In this document: in pieces, positions 1 through 10,609 of the stretch
Position numbering within the stretch: position 1 is the stretch's first letter
Layout of the letters: each line of letters opens with the position of its first letter
DNA from: Alistipes sp.
GTDB taxonomy: Bacteria > Bacteroidota > Bacteroidia > Bacteroidales > Rikenellaceae
Length of the DNA: 42,611 bases
Direction: 5' to 3'
NCBI GenBank assembly: GCA_029068505.1
Contig: JAIECN010000024.1
Location: 31,961-74,571 of the forward strand
Translations under genes and position numbers: made by a program
Notes under the pieces: model-generated
What the model was told of the DNA's origin: nothing
Database searches by the model: none
The model's input: only the letters and a program-made list of their open reading frames with translations

Positions 1-58
1 AACACCTTTCCCCCACCCCCCGGGGGCGCGGCCTGGGGGGCGCCCCCCCCGGGCGGGG

Positions 59-2269
59 CGCCGCGAGACGCTGGAGATTCTCGGACGGCTCTACGACGAG
101 GGGATCGTCGAGGAGTGCGCCCGCGAGAAATACCGCCTCACGCGCATGCACCTGCCCCAGTACGAGGGTGTGGCCGAGATGACCTCCGGCGGCTCGGTCT
201 ATGTGCGGGTCGAGGGGTTGGAGAGCGACATTTTCGTCAATCCGCGCAACGCCGCAACGGCGCTCGACGGCGACCGCGTGGAGGCGGTGGTCGTGCACCG
301 CAGTTCGGACGGCAAGCTGGAGGGCGAGATCACGCGCATCGTCGAGCGGAGCCGCAGACCCTATGTCGGCGTGGCCGAGGTGGGGGCGCACCAGATTTTC
401 GTGCGGGTCGACTCGCGGCGCATGCCGATGGACATCTATCTGTCGAAGCGCACCTATCCCGAGGTGCACGACGGCGAGAAGGTCGTGGTGCGCATCGCCG
501 ATTGGCAGCCCGGCAGCAAAAGCCCCGTCGGCGAGCTGGTCGAGGTGCTGGGCATGGCCGGGCGCAACGACACCGAGATGCACGCCATCCTTTCGGAATA
601 CGAACTCCCTTACCGCTTCGAACCCGAGGTCGAGCAGGCCGCCCGGGCCATCGACGGACGCATCGCCGCCGAGGAGATCGCCGCGCGGCGCGACTTCCGG
701 CAGACGACGACCTTCACGGTCGATCCGGCCGATGCCAAGGATTTCGACGACGCCCTTTCGGTGCGCCGCATCCGCGACGGCGTGTGGGAGGTGGGCGTGC
801 ATATCGCCGACGTGACCCATTACGTGCATCCCCATTCGATCATCGACGAGGAGGCCGTCGTGCGCGGCACGTCGGTCTATCTGGTCGACCGCACCGTGCC
901 GATGCTGCCCGAGCGCTTGTCCAACGAGTTGTGTTCGCTGCGTCCCGATGAGGACAGCCTATGTTTTTCGGCGGTCTTCACGCTCAACGAGAACCTGGAG
1001 ATTCTCGACGAGTGGTTCGGCCGCACGGTGATCCATTCCGACCGCCGCTTTACCTACGCCGAGGCGCAGGAGATCATCGAGACGGGCCGCGGCGACTTCG
1101 CCGAGGAGGTCACGACGCTCAACCGGCTGGCGCAGGAGCTGCGGCGCCAGCGTTTCAAGAACGGCGCCATCGGTTTCGACCGCGAGGAGGTCAAGTTCCG
1201 GCTCGACGAGGAGGGGCGGCCCGTGGGGGTCTACTTCAAGGAGCAGACCGATTCGAACCGGATGATCGAGGAGTTCATGTTGCTGGCCAACCGCCGCGTG
1301 GCGGAGTTTTGCAGCAGCCGCATCGCCGAGAACGGCCGCAAGGTGCCGCGCACGATGGTCTATCGCGTCCACGACGCCCCCAGCGAGGAGAAGTTGGATC
1401 GTTTCCGGCAGTTCATCCTGCGCTTCGGGCTGGTGTTCAAGGCTTCGAAAGGCCGTGCCGTGGCCCGCGAGATGAACAAACTCTTTACCAAGGTAAAGGG
1501 CGCGAGCGAGGAGAACGCCGTGACGACGATGGCCGTGCGATCCATGGCCAAGGCGTTCTACACGACCGACAACATCGGCCACTACGGGTTGGCGTTTCCC
1601 TACTATACGCACTTCACGTCGCCCATCCGCCGCTATCCCGACATGATGGTGCACCGGCTTCTGGCCCGCTATCTGGCGGGCGGCAAGTCGGCCGACAAGC
1701 AGTCGGTCGAGGAGCTGTGCGCCCGGGCTTCGGAGCGCGAAGTGATCGCGGCCGAGGCCGAACGGGCTTCGATCAAGTACAAGATGGTGGAGTTCATGAA
1801 GGAGCGTATCGGCGAGGAGTTCGAGGGCCATATTTCGGGCTTGACCGAGTGGGGCGTCTATGTCGAGCTGGACGAGACGCACATCGAGGGCATGGCGTTC
1901 CTGCGCGACGTGGAGGGCGATTATTTCGATTTCGACGAGCAGCGCTACGAGGTCGTCGGCCGCATGACGGGGCGTCGCATGACGCTGGGCGATCCGGTGC
2001 GCATCCGCATCAAGCGGGCCGACCTGCAAAAGCGGCAGCTGGATTTCGAACTCCTGCTGGATGGCGTCGCGCGATCGGGGAGAGCCGCGAAATTGGGGGA
2101 GAGTCCGAAATCCGATTACCCCAAGGGTGCCGGCTCCGTCCGTGCGGGCAGTCGCAAATCGGATGGGCGCAAATCGGGCAGTCCCTCGCGCGGTAAGAGC
2201 GCCAAAGTATCCGCAGAACCTCGGGGGAACAAAAGAACCAAGGTCTCCCGGGCTTCCCGCAGACGATAA
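59..2269 (+). CDS. rnr: Ribonuclease R (5'-truncated by window start)
   Basis: RNB-domain signature (DPADAKDFDDALSV, HYGLAFPYYTHFTSPIRRYPDMMVHR), S1 domain, basic C-terminal tail. The frame is open upstream of ATG 146 (RRETLEILGRLYDEGIVEECAREKYRLTR), so the ORF-track start is not the true start. Confidence 0.93.
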   Translation, partial: RRETLEILGRLYDEGIVEECAREKYRLTRMHLPQYEGVAEMTSGGSVYVRVEGLESDIFVNPRNAATALDGDRVEAVVVHRSSDGKLEGEITRIVERSRRPYVGVAEVGAHQIFVRVDSRRMPMDIYLSKRTYPEVHDGEKVVVRIADWQPGSKSPVGELVEVLGMAGRNDTEMHAILSEYELPYRFEPEVEQAARAIDGRIAAEEIAARRDFRQTTTFTVDPADAKDFDDALSVRRIRDGVWEVGVHIADVTHYVHPHSIIDEEAVVRGTSVYLVDRTVPMLPERLSNELCSLRPDEDSLCFSAVFTLNENLEILDEWFGRTVIHSDRRFTYAEAQEIIETGRGDFAEEVTTLNRLAQELRRQRFKNGAIGFDREEVKFRLDEEGRPVGVYFKEQTDSNRMIEEFMLLANRRVAEFCSSRIAENGRKVPRTMVYRVHDAPSEEKLDRFRQFILRFGLVFKASKGRAVAREMNKLFTKVKGASEENAVTTMAVRSMAKAFYTTDNIGHYGLAFPYYTHFTSPIRRYPDMMVHRLLARYLAGGKSADKQSVEELCARASEREVIAAEAERASIKYKMVEFMKERIGEEFEGHISGLTEWGVYVELDETHIEGMAFLRDVEGDYFDFDEQRYEVVGRMTGRRMTLGDPVRIRIKRADLQKRQLDFELLLDGVARSGRAAKLGESPKSDYPKGAGSVRAGSRKSDGRKSGSPSRGKSAKVSAEPRGNKRTKVSRASRRR

Positions 2270-2390
2270 ATAGGAGATTCGGATGCGATGATGAAAGGGG
2301 GCGGTCGTGTGCCCTGCTGGCGTTTTTCCGGGTCGCAGGCCGCAGAGGGGCATTTTACCCTCCTCATAATCGTTCGGCCCATAATTAATT

Positions 2391-2428
2391 ATTCGCCCCT
2401 GCTGCAAATGCTTGCAGCAGGGGCGAAT
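2391..2428. terminator. Bidirectional intrinsic terminator between convergent genes
   Basis: Perfect 17-bp inverted repeat ATTCGCCCCTGCTGCAA-ATGC-TTGCAGCAGGGGCGAAT between rnr (+) and the DUF2723 gene (-). Confidence 0.8.
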
Positions 2429-2477
2429 CGTTGTTTTCAGGGCGCTGGCCTGCGCCCTTTTCCGCCATGGTCCGATC

Positions 2478-5400
2478 TTATCCGATTCGGGCGCTGTCGT
2501 CTGCGTGCGGTTTGTCGCCCGCGTCGATCAGGTTCTCCTCCGCCACGCCCAGGCTGCGGTAGTAGGCGTTCAGTTCGGCCAGCACGTCGCGGCGTTGGGC
2601 ATAGGAGGCCAGATAGTAGAGGTCGCCCAGTTCGTCGAGCTTGTCGTCGATGATGTCCGATACCATGTCGCCTTGAATGCCCTCGAAGCGCAGGTAGTAT
2701 TCGATGTACTCGATCAGCGTGTGCGCATATTCCAGCAGCAGGGCGTCGCCCTTCTCGAAAGCTCCTTGCGCACCCAGCGCTCCGGCAGCATAGTAAGCCT
2801 CAAGGAACGGGTAGGTGTTGGCGTCGGTGAACCGGATCTGCGACGTCGGCAGGCGTTCGAGTCCCAGGTCGAGCAGTTCGACGGCTTCGTCGGCCCGGTT
2901 CTGCCGCAGCAGTTCCTTGGCTACGCGGGCGAACGAGTCGCGGGTGTGCGCAGCGGCAAGGTTGTATTGCAGGAAGTAGTCGACGTAGACCTTCGGATCG
3001 GCCAGGTTGCCGTAGCGGAACGTCTCCTTGAGCAGCGGCACCGCACGGTCGGGATCGATGCGTCCGATCTCCCAGGCGCTCTGCATGGGGGTAAGGATCG
3101 GCACGAAGCGGTAGGCGTAGCCGTCGAATTGGAGGTAGTCGAGCAGCCCGAAGTCTTGGAGGATGTAGACCTGCGTCATGTAGATCGGGCGCTTCCAGTC
3201 GAAGTTGGCCAGCATGTCCAGAATCATCAGCTGGCTCTTGTCCAGGGCGTTCTTGCGCAGGTTGATGTATACGGTGTCGACCATCAGATCGCGGTCTTTC
3301 TCGGCCACGATGCCCGAGGCGATGGCGTTCTCCTTGTCGACAGGCAGCGCGATGCGCTTGGTGGGGATGTAGTCGGTCTGGGTGCCGTCTTCGAGGGTCA
3401 GTTTCGTGCGGGGGTCGTCGCTGCGCACGAAGTCGATCACTTGGCCGATCTCCACCGCACGGTCGATGCGGTTGTTTACCGGTATCCAGTCGTTGGTGTA
3501 GGTATACTTGCGCTTGGGCAGCGAGAAAGGCACGCCCGCGGCGTCGTTGGCCTTGGTCTTCATTTCGTCGATGTACCATTCGCCGCCCAGATAGGAGGTG
3601 TTCATGATCCGCACGTCGGGACGTACGCCGTAGACCTCCTGGTTGTTCCACAGCGGGAAGGTGTCGTTGTCGCCGTAGTTCAGGATGATCGAGTTCGGCA
3701 GCGTCGACATGAGGTAGTTCCAACCGATGTCGCGGGCCATGTAGCGGCCCGAGCGGTCGTGGTCGTCCCAGTTTTCCGCTGCCAGAATCGTCGGTACGCC
3801 CAGGCAGATCACGGTGGCCGCCGCGGCTACCGCCCTGTTGTCGCGTCGGGCGATCCGGGCGATCAGGTCGCGCAGCGCCAGCACGCCCAGTCCGATCCAG
3901 ATGCAGAACGCATAGAACGAGCCGGCGTATACGTAGTCGCGTTCGCGCGGCTCGGAGGGCGACGAGTTGAAGTAGACCACCAGCGCGATGCCCGTCATGA
4001 TGAAAAGCCACATGACGATCGAGAAGTTGCGCTGGTCGCGGTTGAGTTGGTAGAGCAGCCCTACGAGTCCCAGCAGGAAGGGGAGGAAATAGTAGGTGTT
4101 GCGGCCGCGGTTTTCGGCTATTTCGCGCGGCAGCCCGTCCTGCGGGCCTACGAATTTCTCGTCGATCCACCGGATGCCCGAGAGCCAGTTGCCGTCGGTG
4201 AGGGTCGTCGAGGTGGGCTGGATGTCGCTCTGGCGCCCGACGAAGTTCCACAGGAAGTAGCGCCAGTACATGTAGGAGAGCTGGTAGTTGAAGAAGTAGT
4301 TCAGGTTCTCCAGGAACGTGGGTTCCACCACGGTGCGCATTTCGTAGCCGTCGTCGTAGGCACGGCGTCGTCCGAAGTCGAGCACTTCGCCGCGTACGGG
4401 GCGTCCCTGCTCGTCGCGCAGGATTTCGCCCTTCTCGTCGCGCAGGGTCTCGATCTTGGTGCGGTAGGCGGCCCATTGCTTGTATTCCTTTTCGCCCTTG
4501 CGGTAGTCCCACATGCGGGGGAAGAGGTGCATGAATTCCGGTGCGTGGGTATAGCCCGTGATGACGCTGGCCGGCTTGTACTTGCCGTCTTCGTCAAGAT
4601 AGTAGAAGTGCTTCTCCTTGTAGTTTTGCGGCGGTGCCGAGTAGTAGGCGCCGTAGAGCAGCGGGCGGTCGCCGTACTGGTCGCGGTTGAGCACCGAGAG
4701 CAGCGCGTGGGGGTTGTCGGGTTTGTTGGAGTTCATCGGCGGATTGGCCGCGGCACGTATCGTCACCGAGGCGTAGGACGAGAATCCCACCAGGATCATG
4801 GTCGTCGAGAGCAGGATGATGTTCCACACCGCCTTGCCGCGCTTGTGGGTCTGCCACGAGGCCCAGCCCAGCCCGGCGATGAGGGCCAGTGCGAAGAGCG
4901 CCATGCCCGAGTTGACCGGCAGCCCCAGCGTGTTGACGAAGAAAAGGTCGGACATCGCGCCTACGTAGACCGTGTAGGGGATGATGATGCCGTTGATGAC
5001 CAGCAGGATGGCACCGGCGATCAGCGTCGCATAGACCAGGCCGCGCCACGTGACGGTCTGCGTGGTGCGGAAGTAGTAGATGAAGACCAGTGCCGGAATG
5101 GTCAGCAGGTTGAGGATGTGCACGCCGATCGAGAGTCCCATCAGGTAGGCGATCAGCACGATCCAGCGCGAGGCATGGGGTTGGTCGGCCTGTTCCTCCC
5201 ACTTGAGCATGAGCCACACCACCAGGGCCGTGAACATCGACGAGAGGGCGTAGACCTCGCCCTCGATGGCCGAGAACCAAAAGGTGTCGGTAAAGGTGTA
5301 GGCCAGCGCCCCGACGGCTCCGGCGCCCAGCACGGCCCACACGTCGGCCGTCGTCAGTTCATGGCCGTTGCGCGTGACCAAGCGGCGGGCCAGGTGGGTA

Positions 5401-5693
5401 ATCGTCCAGAAAAGGAACAGGATGCAGAATGCGCTGGCCAGGGAGTTCATGGCATTGACGGCCATGCCGACATACTCCGGATTGCCGAAGGCGAAGAGCG
5501 TAGCCAGGCGTGCCAGCATCATGAAGAGCGGTGCTCCGGGCGGGTGCCCCACTTCGAGTTTGTAGCTCGTGGCGATGAACTCCGAGCAGTCCCAGAGGCT
5601 CGACACGGGTTCCATCGTCAGCAGATAGACCGTCGCCGCCACGGCGAATACGGCCCAGCCGACGATGTTGTTCCAGCGTTTGAAAAAAGTCAT
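2478..5693 (-). CDS. DUF2723 family multi-TM protein (glycosyltransferase-like membrane protein)
   Basis: 1071 aa; N-terminus MTFFKRWNNIVGWAVFAVAATVYLLTMEPVSSLWDCSEFIATSYKLEVGHPPGAPLF is typical of Bacteroidota DUF2723 proteins; many hydrophobic segments. Confidence 0.88.
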   Translation of the reverse strand: MTFFKRWNNIVGWAVFAVAATVYLLTMEPVSSLWDCSEFIATSYKLEVGHPPGAPLFMMLARLATLFAFGNPEYVGMAVNAMNSLASAFCILFLFWTITHLARRLVTRNGHELTTADVWAVLGAGAVGALAYTFTDTFWFSAIEGEVYALSSMFTALVVWLMLKWEEQADQPHASRWIVLIAYLMGLSIGVHILNLLTIPALVFIYYFRTTQTVTWRGLVYATLIAGAILLVINGIIIPYTVYVGAMSDLFFVNTLGLPVNSGMALFALALIAGLGWASWQTHKRGKAVWNIILLSTTMILVGFSSYASVTIRAAANPPMNSNKPDNPHALLSVLNRDQYGDRPLLYGAYYSAPPQNYKEKHFYYLDEDGKYKPASVITGYTHAPEFMHLFPRMWDYRKGEKEYKQWAAYRTKIETLRDEKGEILRDEQGRPVRGEVLDFGRRRAYDDGYEMRTVVEPTFLENLNYFFNYQLSYMYWRYFLWNFVGRQSDIQPTSTTLTDGNWLSGIRWIDEKFVGPQDGLPREIAENRGRNTYYFLPFLLGLVGLLYQLNRDQRNFSIVMWLFIMTGIALVVYFNSSPSEPRERDYVYAGSFYAFCIWIGLGVLALRDLIARIARRDNRAVAAAATVICLGVPTILAAENWDDHDRSGRYMARDIGWNYLMSTLPNSIILNYGDNDTFPLWNNQEVYGVRPDVRIMNTSYLGGEWYIDEMKTKANDAAGVPFSLPKRKYTYTNDWIPVNNRIDRAVEIGQVIDFVRSDDPRTKLTLEDGTQTDYIPTKRIALPVDKENAIASGIVAEKDRDLMVDTVYINLRKNALDKSQLMILDMLANFDWKRPIYMTQVYILQDFGLLDYLQFDGYAYRFVPILTPMQSAWEIGRIDPDRAVPLLKETFRYGNLADPKVYVDYFLQYNLAAAHTRDSFARVAKELLRQNRADEAVELLDLGLERLPTSQIRFTDANTYPFLEAYYAAGALGAQGAFEKGDALLLEYAHTLIEYIEYYLRFEGIQGDMVSDIIDDKLDELGDLYYLASYAQRRDVLAELNAYYRSLGVAEENLIDAGDKPHADDSARIG

Positions 5694-5795
5694 ACCTATT
5701 TATTAATCTGTTTCGTACCGATTGCCGCCGCCGATTCCTCCCGGTACTGCGTCGTGCGGCGAGCGTGCGGGGGTGGTTATCGGGATTCCGATTTG

Positions 5796-5825
5796 CAAAA
5801 GTAATCATTTAACGTTGAATTGCAA
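5796..5825 (-). promoter_or_regulatory. Bacteroidota-type promoter for the DUF2723 gene
   Basis: On the minus strand: TTG-N19-TACTTTTG, matching the TTTG/TTG -33 and TAnnTTTG -7 consensus. Confidence 0.6.
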
Positions 5826-5921
5826 GGGTTATTGCGTGCTGGGTTGCGTCTTGCATCCGATCTGTTCGGATCGAACAAAGAAAAGATTCGGTTTTTTTAT
5901 CCCGGTTATTACAATAATTGC

Positions 5922-5929
5922 TAATTTTG
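5922..5929 (+). promoter_or_regulatory. Putative -7 box of cysS
   Basis: TAATTTTG 16 nt upstream of the cysS ATG; the -33 box is weak. Confidence 0.4.
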
Positions 5930-5945
5930 TGAAAAATTTTCGGTT

Positions 5946-7421
5946 ATGGAATCCAAACTCACGCTTTATAATACGCTTTCCCGGCGCAAGGAGGAGTTCG
6001 AACCCCTGGTGCCCGGACGCGCAGGCATCTACGTGTGCGGCCCCACGGTCTACGGCGATCCCCACCTGGGCCATGCGCGCCCGGCCGTGACGTTCGACTT
6101 GTTGTTCCGCTACCTCAAGGCCGCAGGTTACAAGGTGCGTTACGTGCGCAACATCACCGATGTCGGCCACCTGGAGCACGACGCCGACGAGGGCGAGGAC
6201 AAGATCGCCAAGAAGGCGCGGCTCGAGGAGCTGGAGCCTATGGAGGTGGCGCATTACTATACCGAGCGTTACCACCGCGCCATGGAGGCGCTCAACGTCG
6301 AAAGCCCCTCCATCGAACCCCGGGCTTCGGGGCACATCATCGAGCAGATCGCTTTCGTGCAGCGCATTCTCGACGAGGGTTTCGCCTACGTTTCGAACGG
6401 GTCGGTCTATTTCGACGTCGAGAAATACAATGCCAAGCATAACTACGGCCGCCTTTCGGGCCGCAACCTCGACGACATCGTGGCCAACACGCGCGAGTTG
6501 GACGGTCAGAGCGACAAGCGCCATTCCTACGACTTCGCCTTGTGGAAAAAGGCGTCGCCCGAGCATATCATGCGCTGGCCCTCGCCCTGGAGCGACGGAT
6601 TCCCCGGCTGGCACATGGAGTGTTCGGCCATGTCCACCCGCTACTTGGGCGAGCGTTTCGACATCCACGGCGGCGGCATGGACTTGATGTTCCCCCACCA
6701 CGAGTGCGAGATCGCCCAGTCGACCGCGGCCCTCGGCCACGATTCGGCACGTTATTGGGTGCACAACAACATGATCACGATCAACGGCCAGAAGATGGGC
6801 AAGTCGTTGGGCAACTTCATCACTTTGGAGGAGTTGTTCACCGGCAGCCACAAGTTGCTGGCGCAGGCCTATTCGCCCATGACGATCCGTTTCTTCGTCT
6901 TGCAGGCCCACTACCGTTCGACGCTCGACTTTTCGAACGAGGCGTTGCAGGCCGCCGAAAAGGGTCTCGACCGCCTGATGAAGGGCATCGAGGCGCTCGG
7001 CAAGATCAAGCCCGCCGACTCCTCGACGGTCGATCCGGCGGAGTTGGAGCAGCGCTGCCGTGCGGCGATGGACGACGATTTGAATTCGCCGATGGTCATC
7101 TCGGCCCTTTTCGACTGGGTACGCATCATCAACCAGCTCGTCGACGGAGCGCAGCGCATCACGGCGGCCGATCTGGAGATGCTGGGGGCCACCGTGCGCC
7201 GCTATGCGTTCGACATCCTGGGCCTGAAAGACGAGAAGGCGGCCGGCGCGGCTTCGGGGCGCGATTATGTGACCCCGCTGGTCGAAATGTTGCTCGCCGA
7301 GCGTTTGCAGGCCCGCGCCGCCAAGGACTGGGCCGCTTCCGACCGCATCCGCGACGGACTGGCTGCCGCCGGCATCCGCGTCAAGGATCGCAAGGACGGC
7401 AGCGACTGGGAGTTGGAATAG
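5946..7421 (+). CDS. cysS: Cysteinyl-tRNA synthetase
   Basis: [37 protein letters not shown] motifs. Confidence 0.97.
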   Translation: MESKLTLYNTLSRRKEEFEPLVPGRAGIYVCGPTVYGDPHLGHARPAVTFDLLFRYLKAAGYKVRYVRNITDVGHLEHDADEGEDKIAKKARLEELEPMEVAHYYTERYHRAMEALNVESPSIEPRASGHIIEQIAFVQRILDEGFAYVSNGSVYFDVEKYNAKHNYGRLSGRNLDDIVANTRELDGQSDKRHSYDFALWKKASPEHIMRWPSPWSDGFPGWHMECSAMSTRYLGERFDIHGGGMDLMFPHHECEIAQSTAALGHDSARYWVHNNMITINGQKMGKSLGNFITLEELFTGSHKLLAQAYSPMTIRFFVLQAHYRSTLDFSNEALQAAEKGLDRLMKGIEALGKIKPADSSTVDPAELEQRCRAAMDDDLNSPMVISALFDWVRIINQLVDGAQRITAADLEMLGATVRRYAFDILGLKDEKAAGAASGRDYVTPLVEMLLAERLQARAAKDWAASDRIRDGLAAAGIRVKDRKDGSDWELE

Positions 7422-7459
7422 CCGTTTTTTAGTTTTTCGGGTCTTAATTTTCGAACAAG

Positions 7460-8869
7460 GTGTCTGAATTCAAGTCGGCAGCTGCGGAATTGGGAACGGA
7501 GCGTATCCGCAAGTTGTTGGTGCAGTATGCTGTGCCGGCCATCATCGCCATGACCGCGTCGTCGCTCTACAACATGGTCGACAGCATCTTCATCGGTCAT
7601 GGTGTGGGGCCGCTGGCCATTTCGGGTCTGGCGTTGACCTTCCCTCTGATGAACCTCGCCGCCGCTTTCGGTTCGCTCGTCGGCGTCGGTGCCGCGACGC
7701 TCGTTTCGATGCGTCTGGGGCAGCGCGACTACGGTACGGCCAAGGCTGTGTTGGGCAACGTCGTGGTGCTCAACACCATCATAGGCGTAGGTTTCGGGTT
7801 GCTGGCTTTGGCGTTTCTCGATCCGATTCTCTATTTCTTCGGCGCCAGCGATGCCACGATCGGTTATGCCCGCGAGTATATGGTCATCATCCTCGCCGGC
7901 AACGTCGTCACGCACATGTATCTGGGGCTGAACGCCGTATTGCGTGCCGCCGGCCATCCCCGCAAGTCGATGTACGCCACCATCAACACCGTGGCCATCA
8001 ATACGCTGCTCGATCCGTTGTTCATCTTCGGCTTCGGCTGGGGCATCCGCGGCGCCGCGATCGCCACCATCCTCGCGCAGGTCGTGTCGCTCCTCTGGCA
8101 GTTCCGGATCCTCTCCGACAAGAGCGAGCTGCTGCATTTCAGCCGCGGCATCTACCGGCTGCGCAGCCGCATCGTGCGCGATATCCTGGCCATCGGCATG
8201 TCGCCGTTCTTGATGAACTTGGCGGCCTGCTTCATCGTCATCCTCATCAACAAGGGGTTGAAGCAGTACGGCGGCGACCTGATGATCGGCGCCTACGGCA
8301 TCGTCAACCGCTTGGGTTTCTTCTTCGTGATGATCGTCATGGGCGTCAACCAGGGCATGCAGCCGATCGCCGGCTACAACTTCGGCGCCCGGCAGTACGA
8401 GCGCGTCTTGCGCGTGCTGCGGCTCACGATCATGGGCGCCACGGCCGTTACGACCCTCGGTTTCTTGATCGGCGAGTTGGCTCCGCGGCTGGCCGTGTCG
8501 CTCTTTACCAAGGATGAGGAGCTCATCGGGTTGGCTGCCACGGGCATGCGCATCGCTTTCCTTTTCTTCCCGATCATCGGATTCCAGATGGTCGCCACCA
8601 ACTTCTTCCAGAGCATCGGCATGGCCGGCAAGGCGATTTTTCTGTCGTTGTCGCGGCAGTTGTTGTTCCTCTTGCCCGGGTTGTTGCTCCTGCCGTCGCT
8701 TTTCGAGCGGTTCACCGAGTGGAACGGCGGCTGGGGCGTGTGGTGCGCCATGCCGATGTCCGATGTTTTGGCGGCCTTGGTCTCGTTCTTCATGCTGACG
8801 GCCCAGTTGCGCAAGTTCCGCACGATGATGTCCACGCAAACTCTCAACGACTCGTTCGATGGAAAATAG
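7460..8869 (+). CDS. MATE family efflux transporter
   Basis: 469 aa polytopic protein (GTG start) with PAIIAMTASSLYNMVDSIFIG and repeated 12-TM MATE pattern. Confidence 0.92.
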   Translation: MSEFKSAAAELGTERIRKLLVQYAVPAIIAMTASSLYNMVDSIFIGHGVGPLAISGLALTFPLMNLAAAFGSLVGVGAATLVSMRLGQRDYGTAKAVLGNVVVLNTIIGVGFGLLALAFLDPILYFFGASDATIGYAREYMVIILAGNVVTHMYLGLNAVLRAAGHPRKSMYATINTVAINTLLDPLFIFGFGWGIRGAAIATILAQVVSLLWQFRILSDKSELLHFSRGIYRLRSRIVRDILAIGMSPFLMNLAACFIVILINKGLKQYGGDLMIGAYGIVNRLGFFFVMIVMGVNQGMQPIAGYNFGARQYERVLRVLRLTIMGATAVTTLGFLIGELAPRLAVSLFTKDEELIGLAATGMRIAFLFFPIIGFQMVATNFFQSIGMAGKAIFLSLSRQLLFLLPGLLLLPSLFERFTEWNGGWGVWCAMPMSDVLAALVSFFMLTAQLRKFRTMMSTQTLNDSFDGK

Positions 8870-9500
8870 ATTCGTTATCAACATAGGCCGCCAGTTGGGC
8901 AGCGGCGGACGGGAGGTCGGCGAAGTGCTGGCCCGGCGCCTGGGCATCGAGTTGTACGACCGGAGACTCATCAACATGGCAGCCCAGCAGAGCGGTTTGT
9001 GCCCCGAGGTCTTCGAGCGGGCCGACGAGAAGGAGTCGCACAACCGTTTGGCGACTCTCTTGAGTTACCTTCGCGCGCCTTTCGCCGGCGAGGGCGGCGC
9101 TACGACCGATGTCTTGTCGGGCGATGCGCTCTTCAAGATTCAGAGCGACGTCATCCGTGAGGTCGCGGCCCGCGAGTCGGCTTTGTTCGTGGGGCGCTGC
9201 GCCGACTACATCCTGCGGGAGCATCCCCGCATGGTCAGCGTCTTCATCACGGCCGACGATCCGGATCGCATCCGGCGCATCTGCGCCCGTACGGGGTGTT
9301 CGGAGTCCGAAGCGCGGCAGATCATGGCGCGCGGCGACGCCCGGCGCGCCGATTACTATAATTACTTCAGTTTGCGGACTTGGGGCGCTGCGGCGTCCTA
9401 CGATCTGTGCGTGAGCACTTCGGCGTTGGGCATCGAGTCTACGGCCGAGTTGGTGCTCCGCTTCGCCGCCCGCAAACTCGATTTGAAAGTGGATTTATGA
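8859..9500 (+). CDS. Cytidylate kinase-like family protein
   Basis: MENRFVINIGRQLGSGGREVGEVLARRLGIELYDRRLI; P-loop-like GRQLGSGG; 11-bp overlap with the MATE gene. Confidence 0.88.
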   Translation: MENRFVINIGRQLGSGGREVGEVLARRLGIELYDRRLINMAAQQSGLCPEVFERADEKESHNRLATLLSYLRAPFAGEGGATTDVLSGDALFKIQSDVIREVAARESALFVGRCADYILREHPRMVSVFITADDPDRIRRICARTGCSESEARQIMARGDARRADYYNYFSLRTWGAAASYDLCVSTSALGIESTAELVLRFAARKLDLKVDL

Positions 9501-10609
9501 TTGTCGACGAACAGATCAAGGAGTTGTCCGAGCGTCGCCGGACGCTGGAGCGCTGCCTGAATATCGGGCAGAAGCGGATCGACCTCCAGAACGAGGAGGA
9601 GAAGACCCAGGTGCCGGATTTCTGGGACGATCCCGCCGCCGCGCGCGAGCAGTTGCGCAAGGTGGCCGTCATCAAGGCATGGGTCGAGGACTACGATGCC
9701 GTGCGCAAGGACGTCGAGGATTTGGAGCTGATGCCCGACTTCGTGAAGGAGGGCGTCGTCAGCGAGGCCGAGTTGGACGAGCACTACGCCCGCACGCTCG
9801 ACCGCATCGAGAAGTTGGAGATGCGCAACATGCTGCGCCGCGACGAGGACAAGCTCGGCGCCATTTTGGACATCAACGCCGGCGCCGGCGGCACCGAGGC
9901 CCTCGACTGGGCTTCGATGCTCATGCGCATGTACACCCGTTGGGGCGAGGCCCACGGCTACAAGGTCAAGGTGCTCGACTTCCAGGCCGGCGACGAGGTG
10001 GGCGTCAAGTCGTGTACGCTCGAATTCGAGGGCGAATACGCCTACGGTTACCTCAAGAGCGAAAACGGCGTCCACCGCATGGTGCGGCTCTCGCCGTTCA
10101 ATGCCAACAACAAGCGGCAGACCACCTTCGCGTCGGTCTTCGTTTCGCCGGCCGTCGACGACACGATCGAAATCACGGTCAACCCCTCCGACATCGAGTG
10201 GGATACGTTCCGTTCGTCGGGTGCCGGCGGTCAGAACGTCAACAAGGTCGAGACGGCCGTGCGGCTGCGCTACCACGGCAAGGATGCCGACACGGGCGAG
10301 CCGGTGGAGTTCTTGATCGAGAACATGGAGACCCGTTCGCAGCTCATGAACCGCGAGAACGCCATGCGCATCCTCAAATCGAAGCTCTACCAGCGCGAGC
10401 TGGACAAGCGCATGGCTACGCAGCAGGCGCTCGAAGCCTCCAAAAAGAAGATCGAGTGGGGGTCGCAGATCCGTTCCTACGTCTTCGACGACCGCCGCGT
10501 CAAGGACCACCGCACCGGCTGCCAGACTTCGGCCGTTGAGGCCGTCATGGACGGCGACCTGGATGCTTTCATCAAGGCCTATTTGATGGAGTTCGGGGCC
10601 GAGGCGTAA
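9497..10609 (+). CDS. prfB: Peptide chain release factor 2
   Basis: GGQ (SSGAGGQNVNKVETAVRL) and RF2-type SPF motif (VRLSPFN). ATG 9497 overlaps the upstream stop (ATGA). Confidence 0.95.
   Translation: MIVDEQIKELSERRRTLERCLNIGQKRIDLQNEEEKTQVPDFWDDPAAAREQLRKVAVIKAWVEDYDAVRKDVEDLELMPDFVKEGVVSEAELDEHYARTLDRIEKLEMRNMLRRDEDKLGAILDINAGAGGTEALDWASMLMRMYTRWGEAHGYKVKVLDFQAGDEVGVKSCTLEFEGEYAYGYLKSENGVHRMVRLSPFNANNKRQTTFASVFVSPAVDDTIEITVNPSDIEWDTFRSSGAGGQNVNKVETAVRLRYHGKDADTGEPVEFLIENMETRSQLMNRENAMRILKSKLYQRELDKRMATQQALEASKKKIEWGSQIRSYVFDDRRVKDHRTGCQTSAVEAVMDGDLDAFIKAYLMEFGAEA

Noticed and set aside
2412-5804. 1130-aa plus-strand ORF opposite the DUF2723 gene
   Set aside because: Antisense shadow ORF in high-GC DNA; no recognisable domains, biased V/R/H/D composition, while the minus-strand frame encodes a recognisable membrane protein with a promoter.
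7265-9043. 592-aa minus-strand ORF opposite cysS/MATE/cytidylate kinase
   Set aside because: Shadow ORF of D/E/H/R-rich composition crossing three real genes.
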